Shown one piece after another: positions 32,875 to 42,444 of a stretch of DNA of 64,000 bases. A program made the position numbers and the translations under genes. The stretch lies in assembly GCA_016795065.1 (NCBI GenBank), contig JAEUIU010000054.1, positions 1 to 64,000 of the forward strand, read 5' to 3'. The stretch's first letter is position 1; each line of letters starts with the position of its first letter. Below the pieces are notes generated by a model. That model was not told where the DNA came from and did not search any database. It saw nothing but the letters and a program-made list of their open reading frames with translations. The DNA is from Phycisphaerae bacterium. Lineage in GTDB: Bacteria; Planctomycetota; Phycisphaerae; Phycisphaerales; SM1A02.

Positions 32875-34095
32875 TTATCGCGATCCGGGGCCGTTGCCAG
32901 GAGCGCTTCGGCCACCGCCACCACCGCCGCTACGACCACCCGGTCGGCCGGTTTCCTTTTCCTGCCGCTTGATGCCGTTGATCTCTTCCTTCAGCCGATC
33001 GATGTCAAGCTTCACCTTGAGGGCCGGGAGTCCGAGCCGCATTTCGATGGCCGGGTAACGCTCGAGCAGCGTCAGGGCCTTCTCGAGCAATGACTTGGCC
33101 TGTTGCAACCCCTTCAGGTCGCCGCCGGTCTCCTGGGAGTCGTTGTAGTACTCGCGGACCTTCTCCATCGCCCTGCGCCAGTCCTGCACGTAGTCGTCAA
33201 AGAGCTTCTGGCCGCTGTCGATCTGCTCAAACTCGCGATAGCCGAGGAGGAACATGAGGTCGGAGAAGGTGTCCGCGTTGCCGTCCGACAGGCCAACGTC
33301 CTCGGCCGTGGTGGCCCGGAAGCTGACCGCGTGGTCCTTGCTGGTGTCGATGAGCCACTGGCCTTCGAGGTCGTTGCGGAAATTGACCTTGCGCCCTTCA
33401 AACGACGCGCTCAGCACCTGCTCGGGGTAGATCAGCGCCTCGCCCAAGGCCGTCGGATAGCCGCCCTTTTCGAGAATGCCGAGGATGCCGCCGGCGGTCG
33501 CCGCCACCATCTTCGCCTCGACGTCCTCTTGGCTATACCGAGCCTTGATATTGGCGATCGCGCCACCGAGTCCTCCGAAGCGGGCCTGGTTGGCCATGTA
33601 GAGATTCGGCCACGCGAGAGCAACGAGGGATGACGCACCAAAGGCGTCCTCGACCCACATCACCTGCGGGACATCGCCGAGATCCTCGCGCAATGCCCGG
33701 ACCATCGTGCGGATGTGGTCGTAGTCCATGATGCCCCACTCCTCTCGGCGGTCACCCGGATCCTCCAGGAGCATCGACTTGGGCAGGTCGCTCGAATCCA
33801 TGTCGAAGACGATGAAGTCAGGCTTCACCTTACGGGCGTCCTCGATGATCTTCTTGTAGATGTCGACGTGAATGTCCGTCCCCAACTGACCCTTCATCGG
33901 AATCACGTAGACCTTCGGCTTCGCCACCAACGGCAATGCCTTGTCTTCGGATGGAGTCGGGACCGGAGCGGGCGAGGCCAGTGCCGGCGCGTTCGCGCTC
34001 AGCGTGATGGACACGGCACCAACCAGGGCCGGGGCGACAAGCGTAAGGGGCAACGTCGAGCGCATGGTCCTGGCGAGGCGAGTTCGGAGGGTCAT
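32875..34095 (-). CDS. secreted ClpP/SppA-fold protein, paralogue of the next gene
   Basis: ATG 34095 follows AAGGAAG; the frame is open upstream. The 406-aa protein has a signal peptide (LPLTLVAPALVGAVSITLSANAPALA) and a ClpP-like core: KVYVIPMKGQLGTDIHVDIYKKIIEDA, FIVFDMDSSD, then AFGASSLVALAW and ARFGGLGGAI. The order and spacing match the downstream paralogue (31242), but the D-S-P-G-G is replaced by D-S-S-D-L, so catalysis is doubtful. The C-terminus ends in a Gly/Arg/Pro-rich tail. The pair may function together in the periplasm; role unknown. Confidence 0.75.
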   Translation of the reverse strand: MTLRTRLARTMRSTLPLTLVAPALVGAVSITLSANAPALASPAPVPTPSEDKALPLVAKPKVYVIPMKGQLGTDIHVDIYKKIIEDARKVKPDFIVFDMDSSDLPKSMLLEDPGDRREEWGIMDYDHIRTMVRALREDLGDVPQVMWVEDAFGASSLVALAWPNLYMANQARFGGLGGAIANIKARYSQEDVEAKMVAATAGGILGILEKGGYPTALGEALIYPEQVLSASFEGRKVNFRNDLEGQWLIDTSKDHAVSFRATTAEDVGLSDGNADTFSDLMFLLGYREFEQIDSGQKLFDDYVQDWRRAMEKVREYYNDSQETGGDLKGLQQAKSLLEKALTLLERYPAIEMRLGLPALKVKLDIDRLKEEINGIKRQEKETGRPGGRSGGGGGGRSAPGNGPGSR

Positions 34096-34274
34096 CGAGC
34101 TTCCTTTGTGGTGCTGGCAACGTTCGCCGAAGGCGAGATGAGGCCGCAGGATACGGGCCATCGTAGACTTGTGGCGGTGCCCTGAGAAGACACTTGTTCA
34201 ATCAGCGAGTCGAGTCGTTGCAGCGGTTCGGGGTGACGACGAAATGGACGCGGCCCAGACGGAGCGGCACCGAC

Positions 34275-35582
34275 TCAGCCCTGGCTGGGGTCGGGCCGGG
34301 GGTTGGCGGTGCTCTCGCTCGGCCCGCCCGCCGATGACCGGACTAACTCCAGCGCGTCCGCCGCGTTGCCGACTCTCCCCTCCAATTGTGCGTCATACGC
34401 GGCATCCAGCAACTCCCGAAACTGAGGGCCTGGGGCAAATCCCGCCCTGATCAGATGGTCGCCGGTGAGAAGAGGCGGTGGAGCGATGGTGGCCGGGTCG
34501 GTTTGGCGGCGCCATCGGACGAGGTTGTCAGCCCCGCAGGGGGATTCGACGGCGAAGAGTGTTTGGGCCCAGGAGGCCATCGGCGACGCGGCCCATCGCT
34601 TTCGGGCCGATTCCCTCAGCTCCGACCAGTGGCGAACCCGCGCTAGGGCCGCCAAAGTCGCCAGCGTTTCAACCGACTCCCGGTTACTCAGGAGAAGCGC
34701 TTCCCGCCAGCCGTGAATGACGGACTCCCCGACGTTGGGACCATGCCGGTCCAGAGCCCAAGCCGCCAACGCGGCGGCGACCGGAACGGTGCGGTCCAGG
34801 AGCCCCACGTCCGAGAGGTCCCCGGCTACGGCCCCTTCGAGTCGGACCAACCGAGCCAAGCTCGGCGACACGCGAGCCGGTTCCCGCAAGGTCGGGGCAT
34901 CGAGCCCCTGCTCCTCCAACAGTTGAACCGCCGCGACCCGTGTCGGGTGTTCGAGCATCCGGCGCACCTCGCCGCCAATCCGCTCCCGGGCGATCACGGC
35001 GAGCTTCCCGGCATGCTCGCGCATCGCGGCGGCCGTCGCGGTCTCCAGAGCGAAGCCGAAGCGGGCGGCGAAACGCACACCGCGAAGGAGCCGTAGGTGG
35101 TCCTCAGCGAAGCGATCGTTGGGATTACCGATGGCCCGAATGACACGATTCGTCAGGTCGCTCTGGCCATCGACAAAATCGACGACGCGACCGGTCGACG
35201 GCTCCTCGAAGAGTCCGTTGATCGTGAAGTCGCGGCGGAAGGCGTCCTCCCGAGCGTCGGAGAAACGCACATCGTTGGGCCTTCGCCCATCGGCGTACTC
35301 ACCATCGTTGCGGAAGGTGGCAATCTCAAACTCGTGCCCCCCGTGCCGAACCAGCATGACCCCAAAGGATTCACCGACGCCTTGGGCCTTCGGGAAGAGC
35401 CGTCGTACGTCATCGGGTCGAGCGGCCGTCGCAATGTCGTAGTCGTCGGGAACGCCGCCAAGCAGTCGGTCGCGCACACAGCCGCCGGCAAAGTAGGACT
35501 CGTAGCCGGCATCGAGCAGGACACGGGCAACAGCCACTGCGGCGTCGTGCAGAGGAAGCGTCTTGCGGTGGGTGGCGGACAT
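34275..35582 (-). CDS. cca: CCA-adding tRNA nucleotidyltransferase / poly(A) polymerase family
   Basis: It adds or repairs the CCA end of tRNA (or adds poly(A)). The class II nucleotidyltransferase core is clear: GGCVRDRLLGG (residues 33-43), the metal-binding DYD at 47-49, RRDFTINGL, and EDHLRLLRGVRFAARFGF for the neck. The 435-aa length fits the family. Which activity applies cannot be told from sequence alone. It stands 55 bases downstream of plsC on the same strand. Confidence 0.88.
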   Translation of the reverse strand: MSATHRKTLPLHDAAVAVARVLLDAGYESYFAGGCVRDRLLGGVPDDYDIATAARPDDVRRLFPKAQGVGESFGVMLVRHGGHEFEIATFRNDGEYADGRRPNDVRFSDAREDAFRRDFTINGLFEEPSTGRVVDFVDGQSDLTNRVIRAIGNPNDRFAEDHLRLLRGVRFAARFGFALETATAAAMREHAGKLAVIARERIGGEVRRMLEHPTRVAAVQLLEEQGLDAPTLREPARVSPSLARLVRLEGAVAGDLSDVGLLDRTVPVAAALAAWALDRHGPNVGESVIHGWREALLLSNRESVETLATLAALARVRHWSELRESARKRWAASPMASWAQTLFAVESPCGADNLVRWRRQTDPATIAPPPLLTGDHLIRAGFAPGPQFRELLDAAYDAQLEGRVGNAADALELVRSSAGGPSESTANPRPDPSQG

Positions 35583-35637
35583 GCGAAGGCCTACTCGGAC
35601 GCTCCAGCCGTCAACGTTGGAACATGCTCACGGCAGC

Positions 35638-36444
35638 TCAACGCGCTTCACCGTCGGTAGCGGTGAGCACATTGTCGCCGATTGCGACCGGAGCGCTGGG
35701 GGAGGCTTCGGAATTGGCTCGTTTCCTTGGCTCGTCGCCGGGGCCGCGAAGCGGCCATCGTCCCCCGCTCCGCTCCCGGATCATGGCCCGCGCTTGCAAG
35801 CGGAGCCGATCGACCTCTGATTCGAGAAGCTCCATCGCGTCATCGGCACTCATGCTCGCGAGCCGCGATGCCGGAATGACCGGTCCCGCACAGGCAGCCA
35901 ATCGCCCGCGCCACAGCGGCTTCGCACGATCCCGCGGCCAGATGTCCGATGCGCCGTCGAGCCCCACCGGCACGACGTCGACCTTCGCCCGTCGCTGAAG
36001 GAGCAACACGCCTCGCTGGAAGGGCTGCATCGTCCCGTCGGACGAACGCGTCCCTTCGGGATAGATGAGGATGCATCGGCCCGCGTTCAGTTCCGCCAGA
36101 GCGATCTTGAGCGCCGCCGCGTCGCCACCTTCGCCCGCGACGGACAACGCCCCGATCGAACGGATCAGGAGACCAAAGGGCTTGAAGCGAAAGAGCTTCT
36201 CCCGGGCGATCGCGGTGAATTGCCGGTCGGTGGCGATCATCGCGTTGATCGCCGGATCGAAGTAGGACTGGTGGTTGGAGACGAACAGGATCGGACCGGT
36301 CGACGGCACATGCTCGATCCCCGTCACGCGCAACCGATAGAGAATCCGCAAGAGTCCTGAGGAGAGGAACCGGATGAAGTCCCACCAGAGGATCCGAATC
36401 ATCTTGCCGCCCGGAACGCGGCGCCGAAACTGAAATCGCCTCAC
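35638..36444 (-). CDS. plsC: 1-acyl-sn-glycerol-3-phosphate acyltransferase
   Basis: It acylates lysophosphatidic acid to phosphatidic acid at the inner membrane. The 268-aa protein has the catalytic NHQSYFD (H58, D63), the substrate-binding PEGTRSS (129-135) and an N-terminal membrane-associating helix (IRFLSSGLLRILY). A charged, Pro/Ser-rich C-terminal tail follows the fold. The ATG overlaps the cmk stop (ATGA), as in the frequent cmk-plsC order of other bacteria. Confidence 0.9.
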   Translation of the reverse strand: MRRFQFRRRVPGGKMIRILWWDFIRFLSSGLLRILYRLRVTGIEHVPSTGPILFVSNHQSYFDPAINAMIATDRQFTAIAREKLFRFKPFGLLIRSIGALSVAGEGGDAAALKIALAELNAGRCILIYPEGTRSSDGTMQPFQRGVLLLQRRAKVDVVPVGLDGASDIWPRDRAKPLWRGRLAACAGPVIPASRLASMSADDAMELLESEVDRLRLQARAMIRERSGGRWPLRGPGDEPRKRANSEASPSAPVAIGDNVLTATDGEAR

Positions 36445-37202
36445 GCTCGCACTCCCGCGCTCACTTCGACCTGGCGTCGACCTTCGGTGTCAACTTCGCA
36501 ACTCGCGCGGGCCCGGGAATACGTGTCGTCCCGTGCGGTGCCCATGCGCTCCCGTGCCCATGTTTCAAGGCAATCGACGACTTCTGCCACCGTCAACGGT
36601 CCGGTGTCCAACACAAGCGCATCGACGGGCTTCACCAGCGCGCCGATCGGGCGCGAGCGGTCGTTGCGGTCTCGCTTTTCGATCTCATCCCGCAGTCGGA
36701 AGAGGTCGACGAGTTCGCCTTTCGCCCGCAACTGCTCGGCCCGGCGGGCGGCACGGATGTCCACGCTCGCGTCGAGATAGAACTTGAGGTCCGCCTCGGG
36801 AAACACGTAGGAGCCCTGATCGCGCCCTTCGGTCACGAGGTGCGGATGAGCAGCAGCTATGGCCCGCTGAGCCTGCACCATCGCGTGACGGACCGGCGTG
36901 TGCCCGGCGACGACCGACACGGTGTTGGTCACCCGTGTGGAGCGGATCGCATCGCCGACGGCGCGACCGTTCAGGCAGAGCGTGGGCGGATCCTGCTCGA
37001 AGTCGAATCGCACGTCCGCCTCGCTGACGAGGGCCTCGACGGAACTGGCATCGGTCGGGTCGCCGCCGGCCTCAAGCACCACCAGCGTCAGCGCTCGGTA
37101 CATCGCTCCCGTGTCGAGGAACTCAAGGCCGAGTCGATGGGCAAGGAGATGGGCGACGGTGGACTTGCCGGTGCCCGCAGGTCCGTCGATGGTGACGATC
37201 AC
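36441..37202 (-). CDS. cmk: cytidylate kinase
   Basis: It phosphorylates (d)CMP. Start is a GTG at 37202, chosen because AGGGAGG sits 6 bases upstream and the P-loop GPAGTGKS then falls at residues 7-14 as in the family; the frame is open for 100 codons upstream. LEFLDTGAMYRALTL and EGRDQGSYVFPEADLKFYLDAS follow; the usual G-R-D-I-G is G-R-D-Q-G here. The 253-aa product has an extra charged C-terminal end. It is coupled to plsC and lies 85 bases downstream of the TIM-barrel gene. Confidence 0.9.
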   Translation of the reverse strand: MIVTIDGPAGTGKSTVAHLLAHRLGLEFLDTGAMYRALTLVVLEAGGDPTDASSVEALVSEADVRFDFEQDPPTLCLNGRAVGDAIRSTRVTNTVSVVAGHTPVRHAMVQAQRAIAAAHPHLVTEGRDQGSYVFPEADLKFYLDASVDIRAARRAEQLRAKGELVDLFRLRDEIEKRDRNDRSRPIGALVKPVDALVLDTGPLTVAEVVDCLETWARERMGTARDDTYSRARASCEVDTEGRRQVEVSAGVRA

Positions 37203-37287
37203 GCCGCGCCTCCCTTGTCGGTGGGTACCGGTGTGGGCAATTCCGTTGACGGTTCCGATCGTGTCGCGACGCTCGTTCCCACGGGCG

Positions 37288-38091
37288 TCATTCCTCGTCG
37301 GTCTGAACCGCCTGATCAAGGATACCGCGGGCCTTGACCAGGTCGTCGACGATGTTGCCCTTGCCGACGTAATCAAGGGCGAGGGTGTTGACATAGCCGA
37401 CCGCCCGCACGCTCTCCACGCACACGGCCAAGTCGAAGGGCTGATGGACATCGTCCTTGAACCCGACGATCGTCGCATCAATCGACTCGGCATACGGTGC
37501 CAGCTTGCGCAGCGTCTTCTCAATGTCGCCCGAGGCGTGAGCGTGGGCGAAGCTCGGCAAGGAACCGATACGGAATCCGCCCACCTTCTTGATGAGGTCG
37601 GTCAGTCGCATTGGCTCGAAGGTCAATCCCTCGTGCGGGACGAGCAGAACGTTGAGGTCGAAGCGGTCGATCTCCTGGAGCGCTGCCTTGATGCCTCCCG
37701 CCGCTCGCTCAAAGTCCTCGTCGGTGTTCTTGGCGAGGCATCGCACCGCGATGTCACGACATCCAAGGCGATTGGCGGCGGAAGCGAGGCGCCGGACCCG
37801 CTCCTCAATCTGGTTTCGGATGTCAGGACGCGGATCGGCAAAGCCTAGGGGCGTCTCCTCGACCAGTACAAGACATGGGGCACTGGCCTTGTCGGCCAAG
37901 TCCCGGAGCTTGTCCAAATCCGAGGCCTGCCGACCAGTCAGAATCCCCGTCGGGAGGTTCAACCCCCGCAGCCCAAGCTCTTTCGAAGCAAATTCCGGCA
38001 CCTGCATCAGGGTGGCGCAGCGTGGGTCCTTCGCGGCCAGCAGCGGCTTCACGGCACCAACAGAGAGTGTCAGAACGATCTGAGCCTGCAC
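37288..38091 (-). CDS. TIM-barrel sugar-phosphate isomerase/epimerase-like protein
   Basis: The product (267 aa from GTG 38091) has alternating strand-helix character. TPLGFADPRPDIRNQI, DLNVLLVPHEGLTFEPMRLTDLI and the C-terminal ALDYVGKGN fit the xylose isomerase-like / AP endonuclease 2 TIM-barrel family. The middle LNVLLVPHEG resembles the strand carrying the E/H ligands. The start is uncertain: no ribosome binding site is visible, and the frame is open to 38469 over non-family sequence. The substrate is unknown. Confidence 0.7.
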   Translation of the reverse strand: MQAQIVLTLSVGAVKPLLAAKDPRCATLMQVPEFASKELGLRGLNLPTGILTGRQASDLDKLRDLADKASAPCLVLVEETPLGFADPRPDIRNQIEERVRRLASAANRLGCRDIAVRCLAKNTDEDFERAAGGIKAALQEIDRFDLNVLLVPHEGLTFEPMRLTDLIKKVGGFRIGSLPSFAHAHASGDIEKTLRKLAPYAESIDATIVGFKDDVHQPFDLAVCVESVRAVGYVNTLALDYVGKGNIVDDLVKARGILDQAVQTDEE

Positions 38092-38683
38092 GCGTTCAAC
38101 CAGGAGGACTGGAAAGGAGGAAGGACGTGGGCAGACATCGGCATCGGGGAACCGAATGTCTGCTGGCACCCGGTTAGGCCCGCTTCGGGCGTTTCGGCCG
38201 GAGATCCGGCGCGGAGCGAAGTGGCGAAGGATAACTGGAATTGACCCGCATGACGAACTGCCCTCGGAGCCCCCCAGAAAGGGCTTCATTCCTCTCCTCC
38301 AAAGAAAACGCCGCCTGAACAACTCGGCGGCGTTTCCGGAGGGGAGAAAGACTGAGCAGAACAACAACGGCTCTCCATTCACTCCCGGAGACTTGTGCGT
38401 GAAGTCGGGACCGGGGGAATGGTTGGCTTTTCGTTGGCGAAGACTATTGGAGAACTCCCATCCGGGCAAGGGGGCAATTTGCCCATATTACCATTCGCTC
38501 AGTCCGGACCGAGACTCCCCCCTACGCCGGCAACCAACGACACGGGGTCAGTGGCCCCAGCGGAACGCCGGACAACGCGATCACCCGGCAGCGCGATCAC
38601 CCAGACGCTTGAAGTCTCCCCTTCCCGTATCTTCTTCCCTCCGTTCAGCTCCCCCAGCCCTTTTTTCGACAAGCGACCCTTCT
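38092..38683. other. divergent intergenic region upstream of gcvH
   Basis: No gene is supported here; ORFs that cross it lack family similarity. It contains a 10-bp hairpin with a 10-base loop (listed). I looked for a glycine riboswitch before gcvH and saw no consistent aptamer motif. Confidence 0.5.
38306..38335. terminator. terminator-like hairpin upstream of gcvH
   Basis: AAACGCCGCC (38306-38315) pairs perfectly with GGCGGCGTTT (38326-38335), loop TGAACAACTC. It lies between two divergent genes, 350 bases before gcvH, where no gene ends. It may terminate an unannotated small RNA or act as a leader element. Confidence 0.5.
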
Positions 38684-39067
38684 ATGGCCAGCCCTGCCAA
38701 TTGCCGCTATTCCGAGAGTCACGAGTGGTTCCGCGTTGAAGGCAAGACCGTCACCGTGGGCATCACGAAGTTCGCCGCCGATGAGCTCACCGACATCACC
38801 TATGTCGAAATGAAGCCCGCCGGCACCAAGATCTCTGCCGGCGGTTCGGTCGGCGAGGTCGAAAGCGTCAAGACGACCAGTGACATCTACTCGGCCATCA
38901 CGGGAACGATCGTGGCCGTGAACGCCGATGCCACGAAGGACCCGTCGCTGGTCAACACCGATTCTTTCGGCCGCGGCTGGCTGGTGCAGATCGAATGTGC
39001 CGACGTCAGCCCGCTCGAGAAGCTGATGGACGCAACGACCTACGACAAGAAGAATGCCGGCCACTGA
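38684..39067 (+). CDS. gcvH: glycine cleavage system H protein
   Basis: Lipoyl carrier that shuttles the aminomethyl group between glycine decarboxylase and T protein. The 127-aa protein has the lipoylation site ESVKTTSDIYS with Lys63, the N-terminal YSESHEWF and the C-terminal GWLVQIECAD. The start ATG 38684 gives the family length; the frame is open upstream. gcvT and gcvP are not nearby. It overlaps the next gene, a LolD-like ATPase, by 14 bases. Confidence 0.93.
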   Translation: MASPANCRYSESHEWFRVEGKTVTVGITKFAADELTDITYVEMKPAGTKISAGGSVGEVESVKTTSDIYSAITGTIVAVNADATKDPSLVNTDSFGRGWLVQIECADVSPLEKLMDATTYDKKNAGH

Positions 39068-39893
39068 GCCCGGCGCATCCGCAGCAGCGTCGTCGGCGTC
39101 CCCAGCGGAGATCGTGGTCCGCGGCCTCCGCAAGCGCTATCGCGTCGGCGGGCGTGACGTGGATGCCCTGCGCGGCTTGGACCTTGAAGTGCGGGGCACC
39201 GGCTTTGTTGCGGTGATGGGCGCTTCGGGGAGCGGCAAGAGCACACTCCTTCACCTCGTCGCAGGACTCGACCGGGCTGATGGCGGCGAGATCGAGGTCG
39301 CTGGCCAGCGCGTCGATCGCATGTCCGAGGCCGAGCTGACGCTCTATCGCCGCCGGACGATTGGGGTGGTCTTCCAACAGTTCAACCTCCTTCCGACGCT
39401 GACGGCACTGGAGAACGTGACCCTGCCGGGCGTCCTCGACGGCATGGACCGCAAGGCCCTGGAGGAACGCGGCCGATCGCTGTTGGCGGACTTGGGACTC
39501 ACCGAGCGGGCGCATCACCGCCCCGAAGCGCTTTCGGGTGGAGAGCAGCAAAGGGTCGCGATCGCCCGAGCCCTTCTCTTCGAGCCGCGCGTTCTCTTGG
39601 CGGATGAGCCGACCGGAAATCTCGATTCGAATACGAGCGAACGCCTCTGGGAACTCCTCAAGCGCGTCGTGCATGCGCGTAGCATCCTCGTCCTCATGGT
39701 GACGCACGAGCCGGCCGCGGCGGCCCACTGCCGCACCGTCCATGTTCTGCGTGACGGGTTGTTCGCCGGATCCTTTGATGTCGATGGAATCCAATCAAGC
39801 AATGCGGCCTCCGGCGCCAGCCAAGGGTTGGAGAGCCATGTGGCGAGCCAGTTGGCCCTTCGCGCGGCAGAGCTTGGCCGGGCGCCGCGGTAG
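39054..39893 (+). CDS. ABC transporter ATPase, LolD/MacB type
   Basis: The 279-aa protein has Walker A GASGSGKST, Q-loop VFQQFNLLPTLTALENV, signature LSGGEQQR, Walker B VLLADEPTGNLD and H-loop VTHEP. The A-E/N-V-x-L-P Q-loop context and N-L-D end are the LolD/MacB/FtsE type. It partners with the FtsX-like permease whose start lies inside its own 3' end (56-base overlap). A role in lipoprotein release, efflux or cell-envelope mechanotransmission is possible; not decided by sequence. Confidence 0.9.
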   Translation: MPATEPGASAAASSASPAEIVVRGLRKRYRVGGRDVDALRGLDLEVRGTGFVAVMGASGSGKSTLLHLVAGLDRADGGEIEVAGQRVDRMSEAELTLYRRRTIGVVFQQFNLLPTLTALENVTLPGVLDGMDRKALEERGRSLLADLGLTERAHHRPEALSGGEQQRVAIARALLFEPRVLLADEPTGNLDSNTSERLWELLKRVVHARSILVLMVTHEPAAAAHCRTVHVLRDGLFAGSFDVDGIQSSNAASGASQGLESHVASQLALRAAELGRAPR

Positions 39894-42435
39894 GACGATC
39901 CTCCTCGTCATTGCGGTCACGCTCGGCAGCGCCCTGGTCGTCGCGACGAGCTGTTCGCTGGCCAGCGTCGAGGCGAGCGTCGAGTACGGCATCACCCGGG
40001 CGCTCGGACGAACCGACGCCCGCATCATCGATCGCTACAGCCAGGAGTTTGATGTCGCGACGCTGGAACGCGTGCGTGCCCTTCCCGACGTGCAGTCGGC
40101 GACCGCGAGACTCTTCGGGTCGATCACGCTCCTGCACGAATCCCCCCCCGCTTCGCAGGATGGGGAGCCCGAGCGGCACCGTGTGACCGTCGGGGCCCGC
40201 GGGATTGATGTTCCGGCAGACGAGCGATTCCGGGAGATGGAACTGGAAGTGGGCACGCGCCCGATGAAGGTCGATGATGTGCTCCTGGACCCTGCAGCCT
40301 CCGATGCCCTTCATGCCAAGGTTGGTGACCGACTGGTGATCCAGCGCTTCGGCGCCCCGATCGAACTCTCCGTCTGCGGCATCTACAAGCGGGCAAAGCT
40401 CGGAGCGCTGCAGCGGCCGCACGTCGAACTCTCCCGCGAGCGCCTCGCCGAGGCAACGGGCCTCGAGGGCCAGGCGACCGTCATCGCCCTCATCCTGCGC
40501 GACGGCGACGATGTGCACGCCTGGTGCGAGCGCCACGCCGACGTCGTCGAAGAGCCGCTCGTTCTCGAACCGGCGGAACGGGTCACCACCGGTCTCGATC
40601 GGCAGGTGCTGGCCAGCCAACTCGGCTTCACCCTCGCCGCGTCGATCGCCTTCCTCTCCTGCGCGTTCATCGTCGCGGTCGGGCTGACCACGGCGGTCAC
40701 CGAACAGCAGCGCGAGATGGCCATTGCCCGCTGCATTGGCGCGGCTCGTCCGCAGCTCTTTCTCGCCCAGCTTCTCGTCGGCGGAGCGATCGGAACGCTC
40801 GGCGGCCTCCTCGGCATGCCGGTTGGCATCGGACTGGCGTGGCTTCTCGTCAACCACTATCGCGAGTTTCTCCAGGGAGGATTCTCCGTCTCGCTGCTCG
40901 GCCTCGGGCTGGCCCTTGTCGGAACGGTCAGCGCCGGCCTTCTCGGCGCGGCGTATCCGGCATGGCAGGCCTCGCGGGTCATGCCGCTCGAGGCCCTGCG
41001 GGTACGGGCCCGACCTCCCCAACCGAGCGGCCTGGGGATCTGTCTTGCCCTCGGCACGGTGCTCGTTGCGGGGCAACTTCTTCTCCTCCTCGTACCCGAC
41101 ACGCAGACTCGTTTCTGGCTCTACGCCATCGGCGGCATCGCCTTCCTGCACATCGGCTATTTCCTGTGGGCGCCGCTGGCCCTCTGGCTGGTGACCCGTA
41201 TCGCCGGCGGTGCGGTCGGAACGCTCTTTGGGCTTCCTGCAGGGCTCCTCGTGCGATCGGTGCGCTCGATGCCCTATCGCCTCGGCTTCACGGCCGGGGC
41301 CCTCATGGTCGGCGGGTCGATCATGGTGAGCACCTGGTCCAACGGCATGTCGGTGCTGGACGAGTTCCGCGACCGGATCCGTTTCGCCGACGGCTTCGTG
41401 ATGTGCTCGACGGGACTTTCGCCGGAGAAGCAACGGATCATCGAGGCGATGCCTGGCGTTCTGCAGAGTTGCCCCGTCGGCTACCTCCCGGTGCGCCTCG
41501 CGGCGGGCGAGACGTTAGGTGTCGACGGATTGGGACCGCAAAATGTCGTCTGCGTCGGATTCGATCTTGATCGGTTCCTGGGCCTCAACCGACTTGACTT
41601 CATCGAGGGTGATCCGGCCCATGCGGTCGAGCGGCTGCGCGAAGGCGATGCCGTGCTCGTCGCGGAGCAGTTCCTCATCGCACGGGGGCTTGGCCTTGGA
41701 ACGTCGATCGGGCTCGGCGGCAACGCGGGCGACAAGCGCTTCGAGATCGTCGGCGTCGTGTCGAGCGCGGGACTGGATATTGCCACGCAGTTCTTCGGAC
41801 TCCGCCAGGTCTATATGGAACAGGCGGCCAGTTGCGTCTTCATGGACTTTGACGCGGTCGCCCGACACTTCGGCTCGCGCGACGCTTTCATCATGCAACT
41901 GGTTCTTGACCCTTCCCGCGGCGAGGACCTTGATGAGGAACTGAAGCAGTACGTGCTCGAGAAGGTGCCCGGCGCCAACTACGCAAGCGGGCGGATGATC
42001 CGCGGCACGCTCGACAAGGTCGCGAACACGTTGCTCGGCGTCACCGCCGGCGTTTCCTTCGCGGCCCTGTTCCTCGCCTGTTTCGGCGTCGGGAACGTGG
42101 TTGCGGCCGGAATCGCCGCGCGGCGCCACGAGTTCGGCGTCCTCCGCGCCATCGGCGGCGCCTCGAGTCTCCCGATGCGCCTCGTGCTCGGCGAATCGGT
42201 CCTCGTCGCCCTCTCCGGCGCCCTCATCGGCACCGCGCTCGGGTTGCACCTGGCCAAGATGGGAACGCTCTGGCATCGCGACCTCGCCGGCATCGCCACC
42301 TCGCTCTCGCTCCCGGTCGGACCGATCGCGATCGGTTGGCTGGCGATCCTCGGCATGACCATTCTCGCCTCGGTTCCGGCTGCCGCGGCCCTGCGACGCC
42401 AATCGCCGCGGGCTCTCTTGGCCACGCGCGGATAG
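39838..42435 (+). CDS. FtsX/MacB-type ABC permease
   Basis: An 865-aa permease with two FtsX cores: membrane segments near residues 20-40, then three around 270-390, further ones near 420-490, and three at the C-terminus (about 735-860). Large external (PCD-like) domains lie between them. GTGATAAT-like artefacts are absent; the E-x-x-R-E-M-A-I-A-R-C-I-G-A (after the second segment) and H-E-F-G-V-L-R-A-I-G-G-A (near the C-terminus) repeats are the FtsX-like pattern. Start ATG 39838 has GGAG 6 bases upstream; ATG 39802 and 39784 are alternatives. It pairs with the LolD-like ATPase. Confidence 0.82.
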   Translation: MWRASWPFARQSLAGRRGRTILLVIAVTLGSALVVATSCSLASVEASVEYGITRALGRTDARIIDRYSQEFDVATLERVRALPDVQSATARLFGSITLLHESPPASQDGEPERHRVTVGARGIDVPADERFREMELEVGTRPMKVDDVLLDPAASDALHAKVGDRLVIQRFGAPIELSVCGIYKRAKLGALQRPHVELSRERLAEATGLEGQATVIALILRDGDDVHAWCERHADVVEEPLVLEPAERVTTGLDRQVLASQLGFTLAASIAFLSCAFIVAVGLTTAVTEQQREMAIARCIGAARPQLFLAQLLVGGAIGTLGGLLGMPVGIGLAWLLVNHYREFLQGGFSVSLLGLGLALVGTVSAGLLGAAYPAWQASRVMPLEALRVRARPPQPSGLGICLALGTVLVAGQLLLLLVPDTQTRFWLYAIGGIAFLHIGYFLWAPLALWLVTRIAGGAVGTLFGLPAGLLVRSVRSMPYRLGFTAGALMVGGSIMVSTWSNGMSVLDEFRDRIRFADGFVMCSTGLSPEKQRIIEAMPGVLQSCPVGYLPVRLAAGETLGVDGLGPQNVVCVGFDLDRFLGLNRLDFIEGDPAHAVERLREGDAVLVAEQFLIARGLGLGTSIGLGGNAGDKRFEIVGVVSSAGLDIATQFFGLRQVYMEQAASCVFMDFDAVARHFGSRDAFIMQLVLDPSRGEDLDEELKQYVLEKVPGANYASGRMIRGTLDKVANTLLGVTAGVSFAALFLACFGVGNVVAAGIAARRHEFGVLRAIGGASSLPMRLVLGESVLVALSGALIGTALGLHLAKMGTLWHRDLAGIATSLSLPVGPIAIGWLAILGMTILASVPAAAALRRQSPRALLATRG

Positions 42436-42444
42436 GCTTCCGCC

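Noticed and set aside
38340-38683. Possible glycine riboswitch before gcvH
   Set aside because: No paired aptamer elements or conserved glycine-aptamer core motifs could be aligned; only a simple hairpin upstream.
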